Shown in pieces: positions 26,834 to 36,052 of a DNA stretch of 64,000 nucleotides. The notes beneath the pieces are model-generated. The model ran no database searches, was not told the DNA's origin, and was given only the letters and a program-made list of their open reading frames with translations. Numbering within the stretch: position 1 is the first letter of the stretch; each line of letters opens with the position of its first letter. Origin of the DNA: AC-49 sp963766605 (GTDB taxonomy: Bacteria > Actinomycetota > Thermoleophilia > Solirubrobacterales > Solirubrobacteraceae); the NCBI GenBank assembly GCA_963766605.1, contig CAVYAT010000002.1, positions 124,001-188,000 on the forward strand, written 5' to 3'. Position numbers and translations under genes: made by a program.

Positions 26834-27940
26834 GTGCCCGAACCGGTGCTGACGACCCGTGCGCTGAACCGCGCCCTGCTGGCGCGCCAGCTGCTGTTGC
26901 AGCGCGCGGGCATCACGGCCGCCGAGGCGCTGCGGCGGATCGCCGGCATCCAGTCGCAGGTCCCGACGTCGGGCTACGTCGGCCTGTGGTCGCGAGTCGC
27001 GGGCTTCGACCACGGCGAGCTCGCGGGGCTGATCACCGACCGCAGCGCGGTGCGGATCGCGCTGATGCGCAACACGGTCCACCTCGCGACGTCGGCCGAC
27101 GCGCTGGCGTGGCGACCGGTCCTCCAGCCGGTACTCGACCGCGCGATGCTGCCTGGGAGCCCGTGGGGCAAGCGGCTGGCCGGGGTTGACACGGCCGCGG
27201 TCGTCGAGGCCGGCCGCGCCCTGCTGGACGAGCAACCGCTGACCGTGGCGCAGCTCGACACGCACCTGAGCGAGCGCTGGCCCGGGATCCCCGACCAGGC
27301 GCTGGGCCAGGCGATCCGCAGCCTGCTCCCACTGGTGCAGGTCCCGCCGCGCGGCGTCTGGGGACAGGGCGGTCTCGCCCGTTGCCAGACGATCGAGACG
27401 TGGCTCGGCGCCCCGATGGGCGCCGGCACCGAGCCCGACGAGCTCGTGCGGCGCTACCTCGCCGCGTTCGGGCCGGCGACCGTCATGGACGTCCAGGCGT
27501 GGTCGGGGCTGACGCGGCTCGGTGACATCGTCGAGCGGATGCGCCCACGGCCGGCGCGCCTGCGTGATGAGGAGGCTCGCGAACTCCTGGACCTGCCGCG
27601 TGCGTCGCGCCCCGATCCGAAGACCCCCGCGCCGCCGCGCTTCCTGCCCGAGTTCGACAACGTGATCGTCGCCTACGCCGACCGTTCGCGGGTCATCCCG
27701 GCCGAACACCACGAAACGGTGATCGCCGCGCTCGGGCGCCCGATGCTGCTCGTCGACGGCATGGTGCGCGGGTTCTGGAAGACGACCCGCGCCAGGGGCA
27801 CCGCGACCCTTGCGATCGAGACGTTGCGCCCCCTGTCCAAGCGCGACGCCGCCGCGGTGCGGGCTGAGGGCCGGCGCCTGCTCGCGTTCGTCGCCGCGGC
27901 CGGCCGGCCTGAAGTCCGCATCCGCGATCTTCAGTCGTGA
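26834..27940 (+). CDS. winged helix DNA-binding domain-containing protein (AlkX/YcaQ-like)
   Basis: A 368-residue protein from a GTG start (VPEPVLTTRALNRALLARQLLLQ), AGGG just upstream. Family pattern: LRRIAGIQSQVPTSGYVGLWSRV, VRIALMRNTVHLATSADALA, WPGIPDQALGQAIRSLLPLV, RYLAAFGPATVMDVQAWSGL, LPEFDNVIVAYADRSRVIP and VDGMVRGFWK. This is the HTH_42 (DUF1006) fold, related to DNA-crosslink glycosylases of the YcaQ/AlkX group, where the QSQ/QxD motif is catalytic; here QSQ is present in the GIQSQVP segment. Function in this branch is not established. The reading frame extends far upstream but that part is a shadow. Confidence 0.85.
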   Translation: MPEPVLTTRALNRALLARQLLLQRAGITAAEALRRIAGIQSQVPTSGYVGLWSRVAGFDHGELAGLITDRSAVRIALMRNTVHLATSADALAWRPVLQPVLDRAMLPGSPWGKRLAGVDTAAVVEAGRALLDEQPLTVAQLDTHLSERWPGIPDQALGQAIRSLLPLVQVPPRGVWGQGGLARCQTIETWLGAPMGAGTEPDELVRRYLAAFGPATVMDVQAWSGLTRLGDIVERMRPRPARLRDEEARELLDLPRASRPDPKTPAPPRFLPEFDNVIVAYADRSRVIPAEHHETVIAALGRPMLLVDGMVRGFWKTTRARGTATLAIETLRPLSKRDAAAVRAEGRRLLAFVAAAGRPEVRIRDLQS

Positions 27941-28554
27941 CGCACGGCCGACACGCCGAGCGCGCCCCCGAAGCCGATCAGCCCCGCGCCGGCGACGCCG
28001 TCGGCGATTCGCAGCGCCCGCGGCCCCGCCGCGCGGCGGGCCAGCGCGATGCCGGCCGCGAGCACCGTCACCCACAGGAGGCTGCCGGCGCCGACGCCGG
28101 CCACGAGCAGCGCCGCGGCGGTCGTCGTCTTCGCCGCCCCGGCGGCGCTGGCGCCGGCGAAGATCGCCGCCCACGAGACGATCGTCGCCGGGTTGGACGC
28201 GGTCGCGCCGAGCGACGTGAGGAACGCCCGCCGGGGTCTGGCGACCGCGGCGGAGCCCTCGGCGCCGAGGCGGACCGCAAACGCGCTGTGGAGGCTGCGC
28301 GCGCCGAGGACGATCAGCGCGGCCGCGCCGACCAGCCCGAGGCCGAGTCGCAGCGGCGCGATGCTCAGCAGCGGCGCGACGCCCGCGGCGCCGCACGCGG
28401 CGTACAGGCCGTCAACGATCGCGATGCCGCAGCCGATCGCGAGCCCAACGGCAAAGCCGCCGCGCAGCGTGCTGCGAATCAAGAACAGCGACATCGGGCC
28501 GAGCTGGAGCGCGACGAGAAAACCGAGGCCCAATCCGACGATCACGGGGTGCAC
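27931..28554 (-). CDS. LysE family amino acid exporter
   Basis: A 207-residue, six-helix membrane protein of the LysE/RhtB superfamily. It starts MHPVIVGLGLGFLVALQLGP (GTG start; a second GTG three codons later is possible). It keeps the family's LGPMSLFLIRSTLRGGFAVGLAIGCGIAIVDGLY opening and the GATASNPATIVSWAAIFAG motif (about residues 128-146) of the fifth helix region. Export substrate unknown. Its end overlaps the end of the winged-helix gene by 10 bases, convergently. Confidence 0.85.
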   Translation of the reverse strand: MHPVIVGLGLGFLVALQLGPMSLFLIRSTLRGGFAVGLAIGCGIAIVDGLYAACGAAGVAPLLSIAPLRLGLGLVGAAALIVLGARSLHSAFAVRLGAEGSAAVARPRRAFLTSLGATASNPATIVSWAAIFAGASAAGAAKTTTAAALLVAGVGAGSLLWVTVLAAGIALARRAAGPRALRIADGVAGAGLIGFGGALGVSAVRHD

Positions 28555-28670
28555 ACGCCATAGTCTCGCCGACGACGCGGGCGGCCGGAGGTCCGCCTGC
28601 GCGCACCTATACTGCGATGACGCGGCGGTGTGCGCCGCGGGCTCGTGCGTGGAAACGAGGAGCAGCTGAA

Positions 28671-29159
28671 TTGCAGGAGATGGTGATCTACGGAGTGAGC
28701 TTCGACATGGTCGGCAAACAGCCGATCGTGCTGTTGAAGACCGTCGACTCCAACAAGTTCCTGCCGATCTGGATCGGTCATCCCGAGGCGGCCGCAATCC
28801 TGATGAAGCTCCAGGGCGCCTCGACGCCTCGCCCGATGACCCACGACCTGCTCGTCGACGTTCTCGGCGAGCTCGAGGTCAAGTGCTCGCAGGTCGCGGT
28901 CACCGAGCTGCGAGACAACACCTTCTTCGCGACGATCACGCTGTCGGTCAACGGTCGCGAAGTCGAGATCGACTCGCGCCCGTCCGACGCCCTGGCGCTG
29001 GCCGTGCGCTCCGGCGCGCCGATCTTCGCCGCCGAGGACGTGATCGCCGAGTCGGCGATCGAGTTCGAGCACGAGGTCGAGGACACCGAGGAGGTCGTCG
29101 ACCGCTTCAAGGCGTTCCTCGACGAGGTCACGCCCGAAGACTTCGCCGGCGACTCCTAG
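28671..29159 (+). CDS. bifunctional nuclease family protein (DUF151)
   Basis: A 162-residue cytoplasmic protein. I choose the TTG start (MQEMVIYGVSFDM) because ACGAGGAGC lies 8 bases upstream; the ATG three codons later has a site that is too close. The family core is VVLLKT-type PIVLLKTVDSNKFLPIWIGH, then EAAAILMKLQGASTPRPMTHDLL and SRPSDALALAVRSGAPIFA. In plants and actinobacteria members are acid-stable DNase/RNase-like; in most bacteria the role is unproven. Acidic C-terminal tail. Divergent from lysE-like gene. Confidence 0.9.
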   Translation: MQEMVIYGVSFDMVGKQPIVLLKTVDSNKFLPIWIGHPEAAAILMKLQGASTPRPMTHDLLVDVLGELEVKCSQVAVTELRDNTFFATITLSVNGREVEIDSRPSDALALAVRSGAPIFAAEDVIAESAIEFEHEVEDTEEVVDRFKAFLDEVTPEDFAGDS

Positions 29160-29167
29160 GCCACGAC

Positions 29168-29336
29168 ATGACCGATGCGCTGCCGAAGGCGTCGATGGCG
29201 ATCGACTGGGGGATCGGCCGCTACGAGGACACCGCAGCACAGCTCGCGCCGGCGGCCAGGAGGGCCTGCCGGCGCGGTTCGCGGCCGGCGACGCCGCGTC
29301 CCTGCCGGTCGGCGACGGTGAGGCCGACGCGCCGAT
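29168..29336 (+). pseudogene. remnant of a SAM-dependent methyltransferase gene
   Basis: Nine bases after the nuclease gene an ATG opens MTDALPKASMAIDWGIGRYE followed by DTAAQLAPAA, the normal N-terminus of class I methyltransferases of the 'GIGxYExTAxQL' type. From about 29264 a different frame reads GLPARFAAGDAASLPVGDGE then ADA, which is the post-motif-II region of the same enzyme. The SAM-binding motif I between them (about 40-60 residues) is missing and the 3' part is cut off by the end of the convergent ddl gene. This is an internally deleted, truncated gene, not a working enzyme. Confidence 0.6.
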
Positions 29337-30263
29337 CTACGCCTGTGCGGCGGCGAGGATCCGCCCGACCAGCTCGTCGAAGCCGACCCCGGCCGCGTCG
29401 GCAGCCTGGGGCAGCAGCGATGTGTCGGTCATCCCCGGGACCGTGTTGACCTCGAGGACCCAGGGCTCGCCGGCGGTGTCGAGCATCAGATCGACGCGCG
29501 ACAGCGAGCGGCAGCCCAGCAGGTCATGGACCGACAGCGCCAGCGACTGCACGCGCTGCGTCGTCGCCGCGTCGAGATCGGCCGGGCAGACGAAGTCGGT
29601 GCGCCCGATCTCGTATCGCGACTCGTACTCGTAGAAGTCCTCGTCGTGCGGGACCGCCTCGACGATCGGCAGCGCGACCCCGTCGAGGATTGACACCGCG
29701 AGGTCACGCCCATCGACATGGCGCTCGACGACAACCTTCTGGGAGTAGGAGAACGCGGCGACGAGCGCCGAAGGGACGTCGACCGCCGTGCGCGCGAACT
29801 TGATCCCGAGCGCCGACCCCTGGTCGGCCGGCTTGACGACGAGCGGGAAGCCGAGCCGCTCCTCGATCGCCGGCAGCACGTCGGTCGCGCCGAGCTCCTT
29901 GAACGCCGTCTCGTTGAAGGCGAAGAAGTCCGGGGTCGGCACGCCGGCGTCGCGCAATGCGTGCTTGGTCACGACCTTGTCGGCGCAGCGCATGCACGCC
30001 GACACGCGCGAGCCGGTGTACGGGATACCGGCTATCTCGAGCAGCTCCTGGACCGTCCCGTCCTCGCCGTCGCGGCCGTGCAGGGCGATGAACGCGACGT
30101 CGGGCTTCTCGGCCCGCAGCCGCGCCACGAGGTCGTGCCCGACGTCGATCGCGATCACATCGTGGCCGAGCGCGTGGAGCGCCTCCTCAACGCGGTCACC
30201 CGACTGCAGCGACACCTGGCGTTCCAACGATCGGCCGCCCTTGAGGACGGCGACACGGCTCAT
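29337..30263 (-). CDS. ddl: D-alanine--D-alanine ligase
   Basis: A 308-residue ATP-grasp ligase that joins two D-Ala for peptidoglycan precursors. It keeps VAVLKGGRSLERQVSLQSGD (N-terminal glycine-rich part), FIALHGRDGEDGTVQELLEI (about 62-81), PLVVKPADQGSALGIKFART (about 143-162) and VLEVNTVPGMTDTSLLPQAA (about 271-290), which holds the Mg2+ and product-binding residues. The start overlaps the stop of the aminotransferase gene upstream (ATGA), indicating one transcript. GG-R in place of GG-S at the N-terminal motif is a small variation seen in ligase subgroups. Confidence 0.93.
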   Translation of the reverse strand: MSRVAVLKGGRSLERQVSLQSGDRVEEALHALGHDVIAIDVGHDLVARLRAEKPDVAFIALHGRDGEDGTVQELLEIAGIPYTGSRVSACMRCADKVVTKHALRDAGVPTPDFFAFNETAFKELGATDVLPAIEERLGFPLVVKPADQGSALGIKFARTAVDVPSALVAAFSYSQKVVVERHVDGRDLAVSILDGVALPIVEAVPHDEDFYEYESRYEIGRTDFVCPADLDAATTQRVQSLALSVHDLLGCRSLSRVDLMLDTAGEPWVLEVNTVPGMTDTSLLPQAADAAGVGFDELVGRILAAAQA

Positions 30264-31702
30264 CGAGCGCGGCGTTCGCCGCGGGAGCCATCCCGCCGCG
30301 GCAGCTGCAACACGTCCGCCAGCTCGGGATCGACGACGCGGTCCCCGCGGGCTCCCGGCTCGGGCTTGTCGACGGGCGGCGGAGTGACCGCGGCGTGGGT
30401 CAGCGTCCCGTACAGGCCGACCTGCTCGCGCACGACCTCGCCGATCCGGCGGATGCCCTCGCGGATCTCCTGATCGCCGACGCCGGAGAAGTTGAGCCGC
30501 ATCGACGACCCGCCGCGGCCGTCGAGGTAGGCGCCGCGCCCAGGCACGAACGCGACATGGCGCTGCAACGCGCGGGCCAGCAGGTCGGTCGTGTCGATGT
30601 AGTCGGGCAGCGTCGCCCAGATGAACAGCCCGCCCTGCGGATGGGTCCACGTCGCCTCACGCGGGAAGTGCTCGGCGAGAGCGTCGAGCATCGTGTCGCG
30701 CCGCCGGCGGTACACGTCGCGCAGCGAATACACGTAGTCCTGCCAGCGGCCGTGCTCGAAGTAGGCGCTGACGAACAGCTGGCTCAGCGACGACGAGCAC
30801 AGGTCGGCGCCCTGCTTGCCGAGGTTCATCTTCGCCATCACCGGCCGTGGCCCGGCCGCCCAGCCGACGCGGATGCCCGGCGACAGGATCTTCGAAAAGG
30901 TGCCGAGGTAGACGACGAACTCGCCGCCCTCCAGCGAGCGGATCGTCGGCAGCGGGTCGCCCTCGTACCGCAGTAGCCCGTACGGGTTGTCCTCGAGCAC
31001 AAGCAGCTCGCGCTCGCGCGCCACCTCGACGAGCCGCTGGCGCCGCGGCAGCGACATCGTCACGCCGCCGGGGTTCTGGAAGTTGGGGATCGTGTAGACG
31101 AACTTCGGGCGCCGGCCGTCGCGGTCGAGCTGCTCGAGGGTCGCCTCGAGCTCGTCGATCCGCATCCCGTCGGCGTCCATCTCGATCTGGATCACGTCGG
31201 CCTCGTAGGCGGCGAACGTCGGCACCGCGCCCGGGTAGGTCGGCGCCTCGGCGATGATCACGTCGCCCGGGTCGATGAACGTCTTGCACATCAGGTCGAT
31301 GACCTGCTGGCCGCCGGTCGTGATCAGCAGGTGTTCGGGATCGACCGGGGTACCCTCCTCGGCCATCACCGCCGCAATGCACTCGGCGGTCGACGCCATC
31401 CCGTCGGTCGGTCCGTACTGCAGCGCCTTGGCGCCCGACGTCGTCGCGACGCTGGCCAGGATCTCGGCGAGCTGCCCGGGCGGGAATGTCGAGGTGTCCG
31501 GCAGGCCGCCGGCGAGCGAAATCACCTCCGGGCGTTCGGTGATCGCCATCATGTCGCGCATCGCCGAGGACTTCATCGCGCGGGTGCGCGCGGCGAACAG
31601 GCCGGCGTAGCGCTCCAGGTCGCGCGCGGCCGTGCGCGACGGGCGTCGATCCATCGGTCGTGCTTCGCCGCCCGGCCCCAAAGGCCTGTCGTCGTTCATC
31701 AT
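30260..31702 (-). CDS. PLP-dependent aminotransferase (2-aminoadipate/MocR-like class I)
   Basis: A 480-residue fold-type I aminotransferase. Key parts: ISLAGGLPDTSTFP (substrate-binding opening), LLITTGGQQVIDLMCKTFID, VYTIPNFQNPGGVTMSLPRR, LEDNPYGLLRYEG and VVYLGTFSKILSPGIRVGWA with the PLP lysine in TFSK. This matches the LysN/2-aminoadipate transaminase group, which accepts a broad set of amino acids. The N-terminus begins with two consecutive ATGs; a 45-residue leader precedes the conserved part. C-terminal 45 residues are Arg/Pro rich. The next gene, ddl, overlaps by 4 bases, so a role supplying or turning over amino acids for the wall is possible but unproven. Confidence 0.87.
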   Translation of the reverse strand: MMNDDRPLGPGGEARPMDRRPSRTAARDLERYAGLFAARTRAMKSSAMRDMMAITERPEVISLAGGLPDTSTFPPGQLAEILASVATTSGAKALQYGPTDGMASTAECIAAVMAEEGTPVDPEHLLITTGGQQVIDLMCKTFIDPGDVIIAEAPTYPGAVPTFAAYEADVIQIEMDADGMRIDELEATLEQLDRDGRRPKFVYTIPNFQNPGGVTMSLPRRQRLVEVARERELLVLEDNPYGLLRYEGDPLPTIRSLEGGEFVVYLGTFSKILSPGIRVGWAAGPRPVMAKMNLGKQGADLCSSSLSQLFVSAYFEHGRWQDYVYSLRDVYRRRRDTMLDALAEHFPREATWTHPQGGLFIWATLPDYIDTTDLLARALQRHVAFVPGRGAYLDGRGGSSMRLNFSGVGDQEIREGIRRIGEVVREQVGLYGTLTHAAVTPPPVDKPEPGARGDRVVDPELADVLQLPRRDGSRGERRAR

Positions 31703-31728
31703 GCGCCGTCAACCGTACCGAAGCCGCG

Positions 31729-32301
31729 ATGCAGCTCGTTCTCGATATCTGTCAAGCCGCCGGCCTGGGCGCCGCATGCGGCATCAGTCCGTTCCTGCCG
31801 GTGCTCGTCGCCGGCGGTCTGGCGAAGGCGAATTTCGGCGTCGATTTCGAGCACACCTCGTACGCGTTCCTGGAGAGCTCGTGGTTCCTGCTCGCGATCA
31901 CGGTCGCGTTCGTGGTCACGACGCTGCTGCGCGGCTATGTCAAGGGCACGACCGCCGACGCGCTGGCGACGGTCGGCGTCGCGCTCGGCGTGCTGGAGGG
32001 CGCCGGCACGATGGCCGACCACCATCACAGCGCGGTGATCGGCGGCGTCATCGCCGGGCTCTGCGCGATCCTCGCCGCGGTGGCGACGCGCGACCTGCTC
32101 ATCCGCGTTCGCGCCCGCCTCGACGAGAAGGCCGGCGCGGCGCTGATCCTCTACGCGTACGGCGCGTCGCTGCTCGTCGCGCTGGCGGCGATCCTGGCGC
32201 CGCCGCTGTCGATCGCCGTGATCGCCTTCCTGATCTGGCTGCTGATCGGCGGACGGCGGCGTTCTCAAGAGAAGTACGCCGGGCTGCGCAGCCTGCGGTA
32301 G
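31729..32301 (+). CDS. DUF4126 domain-containing membrane protein
   Basis: A 190-residue membrane protein with about five helices. It starts MQLVLDICQAAGLGAACGIS and carries the DUF4126 features: GAACGISPFLPVLVAGGLAK at the front, GTTADALATVGVALGVLEGA in the middle and VIGGVIAGLCAILAAVATRD. Family function is unknown. Divergent from the aminotransferase gene (26 bp between starts), with the phosphodiesterase-like gene following by 10 bases on the same strand. Confidence 0.8.
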   Translation: MQLVLDICQAAGLGAACGISPFLPVLVAGGLAKANFGVDFEHTSYAFLESSWFLLAITVAFVVTTLLRGYVKGTTADALATVGVALGVLEGAGTMADHHHSAVIGGVIAGLCAILAAVATRDLLIRVRARLDEKAGAALILYAYGASLLVALAAILAPPLSIAVIAFLIWLLIGGRRRSQEKYAGLRSLR

Positions 32302-32311
32302 TGATCTCGCC

Positions 32312-33799
32312 TTGAGCCCCAAGCGCCTCGTCCTCGCCGTGATCGACGGGATGAACCCGTCGGCGGTGCGGGACACCGTCGCCGCCGGCCGGGCACCGTT
32401 CCTGGCCGCGGTGATCGAGCGCGGGACGTTCGTCGACGGGGCGATCGCCGCGTTCCCCTCGGTCACGCCGGTCTGCGCGACGGCGATCGCCACCGGCGTG
32501 CGCCAGGACCGCCACGGGATCCCGGGGATGAACTGGTACCACCGCGACGAGCAGCGCTACGTCGAGTACGGCTCGTCGCTGCGCGCTGCGCGGCGCGTCG
32601 GCATCGCGCGCCAGTTGCTCGACCTCGTCTACGAGATGAACGGCTCGCACCTGTCGTCGACAACGGTCTTCGAGCGCCTCGACGACCACGGCGTGCGGAC
32701 CGCCGGCACGACGTACCTGATCTACCGCGGCCGCCACGAGCAGCAGGTCTCGCGCCGCGGCGGCCTCACGCGGCTGGCGCGGACGATCATGCGCGAGCCG
32801 GTGCTGGGCCCCCGCGAGCTGTTCTACGCCGACATCTTCGAGAGCCGCCCGACCGAATGCCGCTCACAACTCGGCCTTCCCGGCGTCCGCGATCGGCACG
32901 CCGGCTGCGTCGGCGCCGAGCTCGTGACCGGCGACCTGTTCGACTTCCTGTTGCTCTCGCTCCCCGACAACGACTCCCACTCCCACAAGCGCGGCGTCGA
33001 TGCGCAGACGACGTCGATCGCCCACGCCGACCGCCAGCTCATGCGGCTTGCCAACGCGGCTGGCGGCCTCGACGCGTTCCTCGACCGCTACGCGGTGATC
33101 GCGACCGCCGACCACGGCCAGACGCAGGTCACCGGGCGCGCCGAGTTGCGCGCGCCGTTCGACAACCTCGGGGTGCTCGAGCCGACGCCGTCGGGCGCGG
33201 TTGATCCACAGGCGCTGATCGCGATCTGCCCGTCGCAGCGCTTCGCGATGCTCTACGTGCTCGACCCCGACCGCCGCGCGCGACTCGTGCCCGACCTCGT
33301 GCGTCGGGCGCGCGGAATGGCAGATGTCGACCTCGTCATGCACCGCGACGGCGACGAGGGGGTCATCGGCGCCGCCGGGGGCCGCGGGGGGGAGCTGCGC
33401 TTCGCCCCCGGTGGCGACCTGCACGACGCGCGCGGCGGTCGCTGGAGCGTCGACGGCGACCTGGGCGTGATCGAGGCGACGGTTCAAGACGGGCTGCTGC
33501 ACAGCGACGCCTACCCCGACCCGCTGGGCCGCGTGTGGGCGGCACTGGCCTGCTCGCGCAGCGGCGAGGTGCTGCTGTCGGCGGCGGACGGGCTCGAGTT
33601 CTCCGACTGGGGCGGCGCCGCGCACGTCGGCGGCGGCAGCCACGGATCGCTGCATCGCAGCGACAGCTTCGGGGCGCTGATGTTCTGCGGGATCGAGCCG
33701 CCCGCGGGCCTCCCGCGGGGCGGCGTTTGGGCGATCGAGGACGTCGCGGACCTGTGCTGTGCCCACTTCGGTGCGGGTACGCTGTCCGCGCATGACTGA
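32312..33799 (+). CDS. alkaline phosphatase superfamily protein (nucleotide pyrophosphatase/phosphodiesterase-like)
   Basis: A 495-residue enzyme from a TTG start (MSPKRLVLAVIDGMNPSAVR). It has the metal-binding motifs of the alkaline phosphatase superfamily: LAVIDGMNP with Asp, the nucleophile in FPSVTPVCATAIATG (Thr), LLLSLPDNDSHSHKRG (Asp and His) and VIATADHGQT (Asp-His), and the closing His in VGGGSHGSL. The N-terminus lacks a signal peptide, so action is probably on the cytoplasmic or membrane side. Substrate unknown; such enzymes cleave phosphodiesters. Its end overlaps the GtrA gene by 8 bases. Confidence 0.85.
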   Translation: MSPKRLVLAVIDGMNPSAVRDTVAAGRAPFLAAVIERGTFVDGAIAAFPSVTPVCATAIATGVRQDRHGIPGMNWYHRDEQRYVEYGSSLRAARRVGIARQLLDLVYEMNGSHLSSTTVFERLDDHGVRTAGTTYLIYRGRHEQQVSRRGGLTRLARTIMREPVLGPRELFYADIFESRPTECRSQLGLPGVRDRHAGCVGAELVTGDLFDFLLLSLPDNDSHSHKRGVDAQTTSIAHADRQLMRLANAAGGLDAFLDRYAVIATADHGQTQVTGRAELRAPFDNLGVLEPTPSGAVDPQALIAICPSQRFAMLYVLDPDRRARLVPDLVRRARGMADVDLVMHRDGDEGVIGAAGGRGGELRFAPGGDLHDARGGRWSVDGDLGVIEATVQDGLLHSDAYPDPLGRVWAALACSRSGEVLLSAADGLEFSDWGGAAHVGGGSHGSLHRSDSFGALMFCGIEPPAGLPRGGVWAIEDVADLCCAHFGAGTLSAHD

Positions 33800-34241
33800 C
33801 GACGTCGCCGCCGTCCGCGTCCCTGTCCACCGTCGCGTGCGCGGCGGCCTTCGCAAGCGCGCGAACTGGTTCGCGCTGCTGCGCTTCGGCCTCGTCGGCG
33901 CGAGCGGCTACGTCATCAACCTCGTCGTCTACACGGCGCTCGTCCACGGCGCCGGGACCGGTTACATCGTTGCGGCGACGATCGCGTGGCTGGTCGCCGT
34001 GACCAACAACTTCTGGTGGAACCGCCACTGGACGTTTCGCGCCGGCGACGGTCGCGTCCGCTTCCAGGCGGCGCGCTTCTTCGTCGTCAGCCTCGTGGCG
34101 TTCGGCGTCTCGCTCGTCATCCTGCAGCTGCTGATCGCCGAGGCCGGGCTGGCGAAGGTCGTCGCCCAGGCGATCGCGGTCGCCGCCGTGACGCCGCTGA
34201 ACTTCGCCGGCAACAAGCTCTGGAGCTTCGCGTCGCGATGA
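33792..34241 (+). CDS. GtrA-like flippase protein
   Basis: A 149-residue, four-helix membrane protein of the GtrA family. Core: LLRFGLVGASGYVINLVVYT, then ATIAWLVAVTNNFWWNRHWT and ARFFVVSLVAFGVSLVILQL and the final PLNFAGNKLWSF. The NNFWWNRHWTF and NFAGNKLWSF segments are the family hallmarks. GtrA proteins are thought to flip polyprenyl-linked sugars or related lipids. It overlaps the gene before by 8 bases and the mannosyltransferase-like gene after by 4 (ATGA), so the three form one translational unit for envelope glycan transfer. Confidence 0.92.
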   Translation: MTDDVAAVRVPVHRRVRGGLRKRANWFALLRFGLVGASGYVINLVVYTALVHGAGTGYIVAATIAWLVAVTNNFWWNRHWTFRAGDGRVRFQAARFFVVSLVAFGVSLVILQLLIAEAGLAKVVAQAIAVAAVTPLNFAGNKLWSFASR

Positions 34242-36052
34242 ACGTCGGAGGTGTGGGGCGTCTGGGCATCGCGGCGATGCTCGCGCTGGCCGTCACGCCG
34301 GTGGGGGCGCTCGCCTCGGGCGGCGTGTCGGCTCCCGACGCGGCGTCGGGAAACGGCTCCACGACGACCGCCACCGTGACCTCCTCGGGCTTCACCGGCG
34401 CGTCGTCGACACAGGTGACCGCGTCGCAGGACCCCGGCGCGCTGGTCGGCGTCAGCGATCTCACCACGCGCCCGCTCAGCCACTACCTGACCGGCGCGCA
34501 GGCCGAGGCGATGGCCGGCGCGATCCCCAAGATCCGCCACGCCGAGAAGCGCTACCCCGGTTCCTATCCCGGCGTGTTCATGAAGGGCCCCGACCGCTGG
34601 CAGGTCTCCTACTACGCCAAGAGCAAGCCGCTCAAGGAGATCGGGCAGGTGACGATCCTCGACGGCATCTCGACGCCCAACCACCAGTCCAAGGTGCTCG
34701 AGGCGTGGACCGGCTTCCAGGTCCCGTGGACGATGGCCCGCGGCTACAAGGGCGCGTTCGGCAAGAAGGTCAGCTCGGTCTGGATCTGGATCCCGCTGTG
34801 CGTGCTGTTCGTGCTGCCGTTCATCGACCCGCGGCGGCCGTTTCGCTGGCTGCACCTCGACCTGCTGGTCCTGGTCGGCTTCTCGGCCTCGTTCGCGTAT
34901 TTCAACAACGGCGTCATCGGCCACTCGGTTCCGATCCTCTATCCGCTGTTCACGTACCTGCTGGCCCGGATGCTGTGGATCGGGCTGCGCCGCAACGAGA
35001 AACCCCACGAACCGCTGAAGCTGCTCGTCCCGGCGAGCTGGCTGATCGTCGGGATCGTCTTCCTGGTCGGGTTCCGCGTCGGGCTCAACGTCACCAACTC
35101 CAACGTCATCGACGTCGGCGACGCCAGCCAGATCGGCGGCAGCCTGCTCGCCCACGGCCACCAGCTCTACGACAACTTCCCCAGCAACATCTCCCAGGGC
35201 GACACCTACGGCCCGGTCGTCTATGAGTCCTACGTCCCGTTCGTCAAGGCGTTCGGGCTCAACGAGAACCAGCGCCAGGCGACCCACGCAGCGGCGATCG
35301 CGTTCGACCTGCTGACCGCGCTGCTGCTGTGGTTCCTGGGCCGCCGGATCCGCGGCCCGACGCTCGGTGCGGCGCTCGCCTACGCGTGGGTCACCTATCC
35401 GTTCACGCTGTTCGTCAGCAACACGAACTCCAACGACGGCGTCGTCGCGCTGATGCTCGTGCTCGTGCTGCTCGCCTCCTCCAAACCCGCGCTACGCGGC
35501 GTGGCCGCGGCGCTCGCCGCGTTCACGAAGTTCGCGCCGCTGGCGCTCGCGCCGGTGCTCGCGACGCACGAGCGCAAGGTGCGGCCGTTCGTGTTCTTCT
35601 GCGTCGCGTTCGCCGTAACGACGGTGCTCGTCTGGCTGCCGGCCGTCATCCATGGGCCGTCACTGCACGACATCTACAACCGCACGATCGGCTTCCAGGC
35701 CGGCCGCGGCGCGCCGTTCTCGGTCTGGGGCTACACGCCGGGCGGCCTGGGCTCGGGGCCGCAGCACGTCTGGCAGGCGCTGACCGTCGTCGTCGCGCTC
35801 GTCCTCGCCGTGGTGCCGCGGCGCCGCGACGTCGTCGGACTGGCCGCGTTGTGCGCCGCGATCATGATCATGGTCCAGATGGGGGCGACGTACTGGTTCT
35901 ACCTCTACATCGCGTGGTTCTTCCCGCTCGTGATCGTCGCCCTGCTCGGGCAGTCGCCGGAGCCCTCGCCGCGGAGCGGCGACGCACCCGTCCCGATCGC
36001 GGAGTCGGCGTCGCCCGAGCCCGAGCCCTCGGACACGCTCGTCCCGGCCTAG
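34238..36052 (+). CDS. polytopic membrane glycosyltransferase-like protein (GT87/GT39-like)
   Basis: A 604-residue membrane protein. After a signal-like helix (GIAAMLALAVTPVGALASGG) comes an extracytoplasmic Thr/Ser-rich part of about 180 residues, then ten or so helices. Helix-loop motifs such as GDASQIGGSLLAHGHQLYDN, GPVVYESYVPFVKAF and FTKFAPLALAPVLA resemble GT-C mannosyltransferases of the GT87 type, which use polyprenyl-phosphate sugars. The C-terminus is Pro/Glu/Ser rich (EPEPSDTLVPA). It follows GtrA directly, consistent with transfer of lipid-linked sugars. Specific acceptor unknown. Confidence 0.75.
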   Translation: MNVGGVGRLGIAAMLALAVTPVGALASGGVSAPDAASGNGSTTTATVTSSGFTGASSTQVTASQDPGALVGVSDLTTRPLSHYLTGAQAEAMAGAIPKIRHAEKRYPGSYPGVFMKGPDRWQVSYYAKSKPLKEIGQVTILDGISTPNHQSKVLEAWTGFQVPWTMARGYKGAFGKKVSSVWIWIPLCVLFVLPFIDPRRPFRWLHLDLLVLVGFSASFAYFNNGVIGHSVPILYPLFTYLLARMLWIGLRRNEKPHEPLKLLVPASWLIVGIVFLVGFRVGLNVTNSNVIDVGDASQIGGSLLAHGHQLYDNFPSNISQGDTYGPVVYESYVPFVKAFGLNENQRQATHAAAIAFDLLTALLLWFLGRRIRGPTLGAALAYAWVTYPFTLFVSNTNSNDGVVALMLVLVLLASSKPALRGVAAALAAFTKFAPLALAPVLATHERKVRPFVFFCVAFAVTTVLVWLPAVIHGPSLHDIYNRTIGFQAGRGAPFSVWGYTPGGLGSGPQHVWQALTVVVALVLAVVPRRRDVVGLAALCAAIMIMVQMGATYWFYLYIAWFFPLVIVALLGQSPEPSPRSGDAPVPIAESASPEPEPSDTLVPA

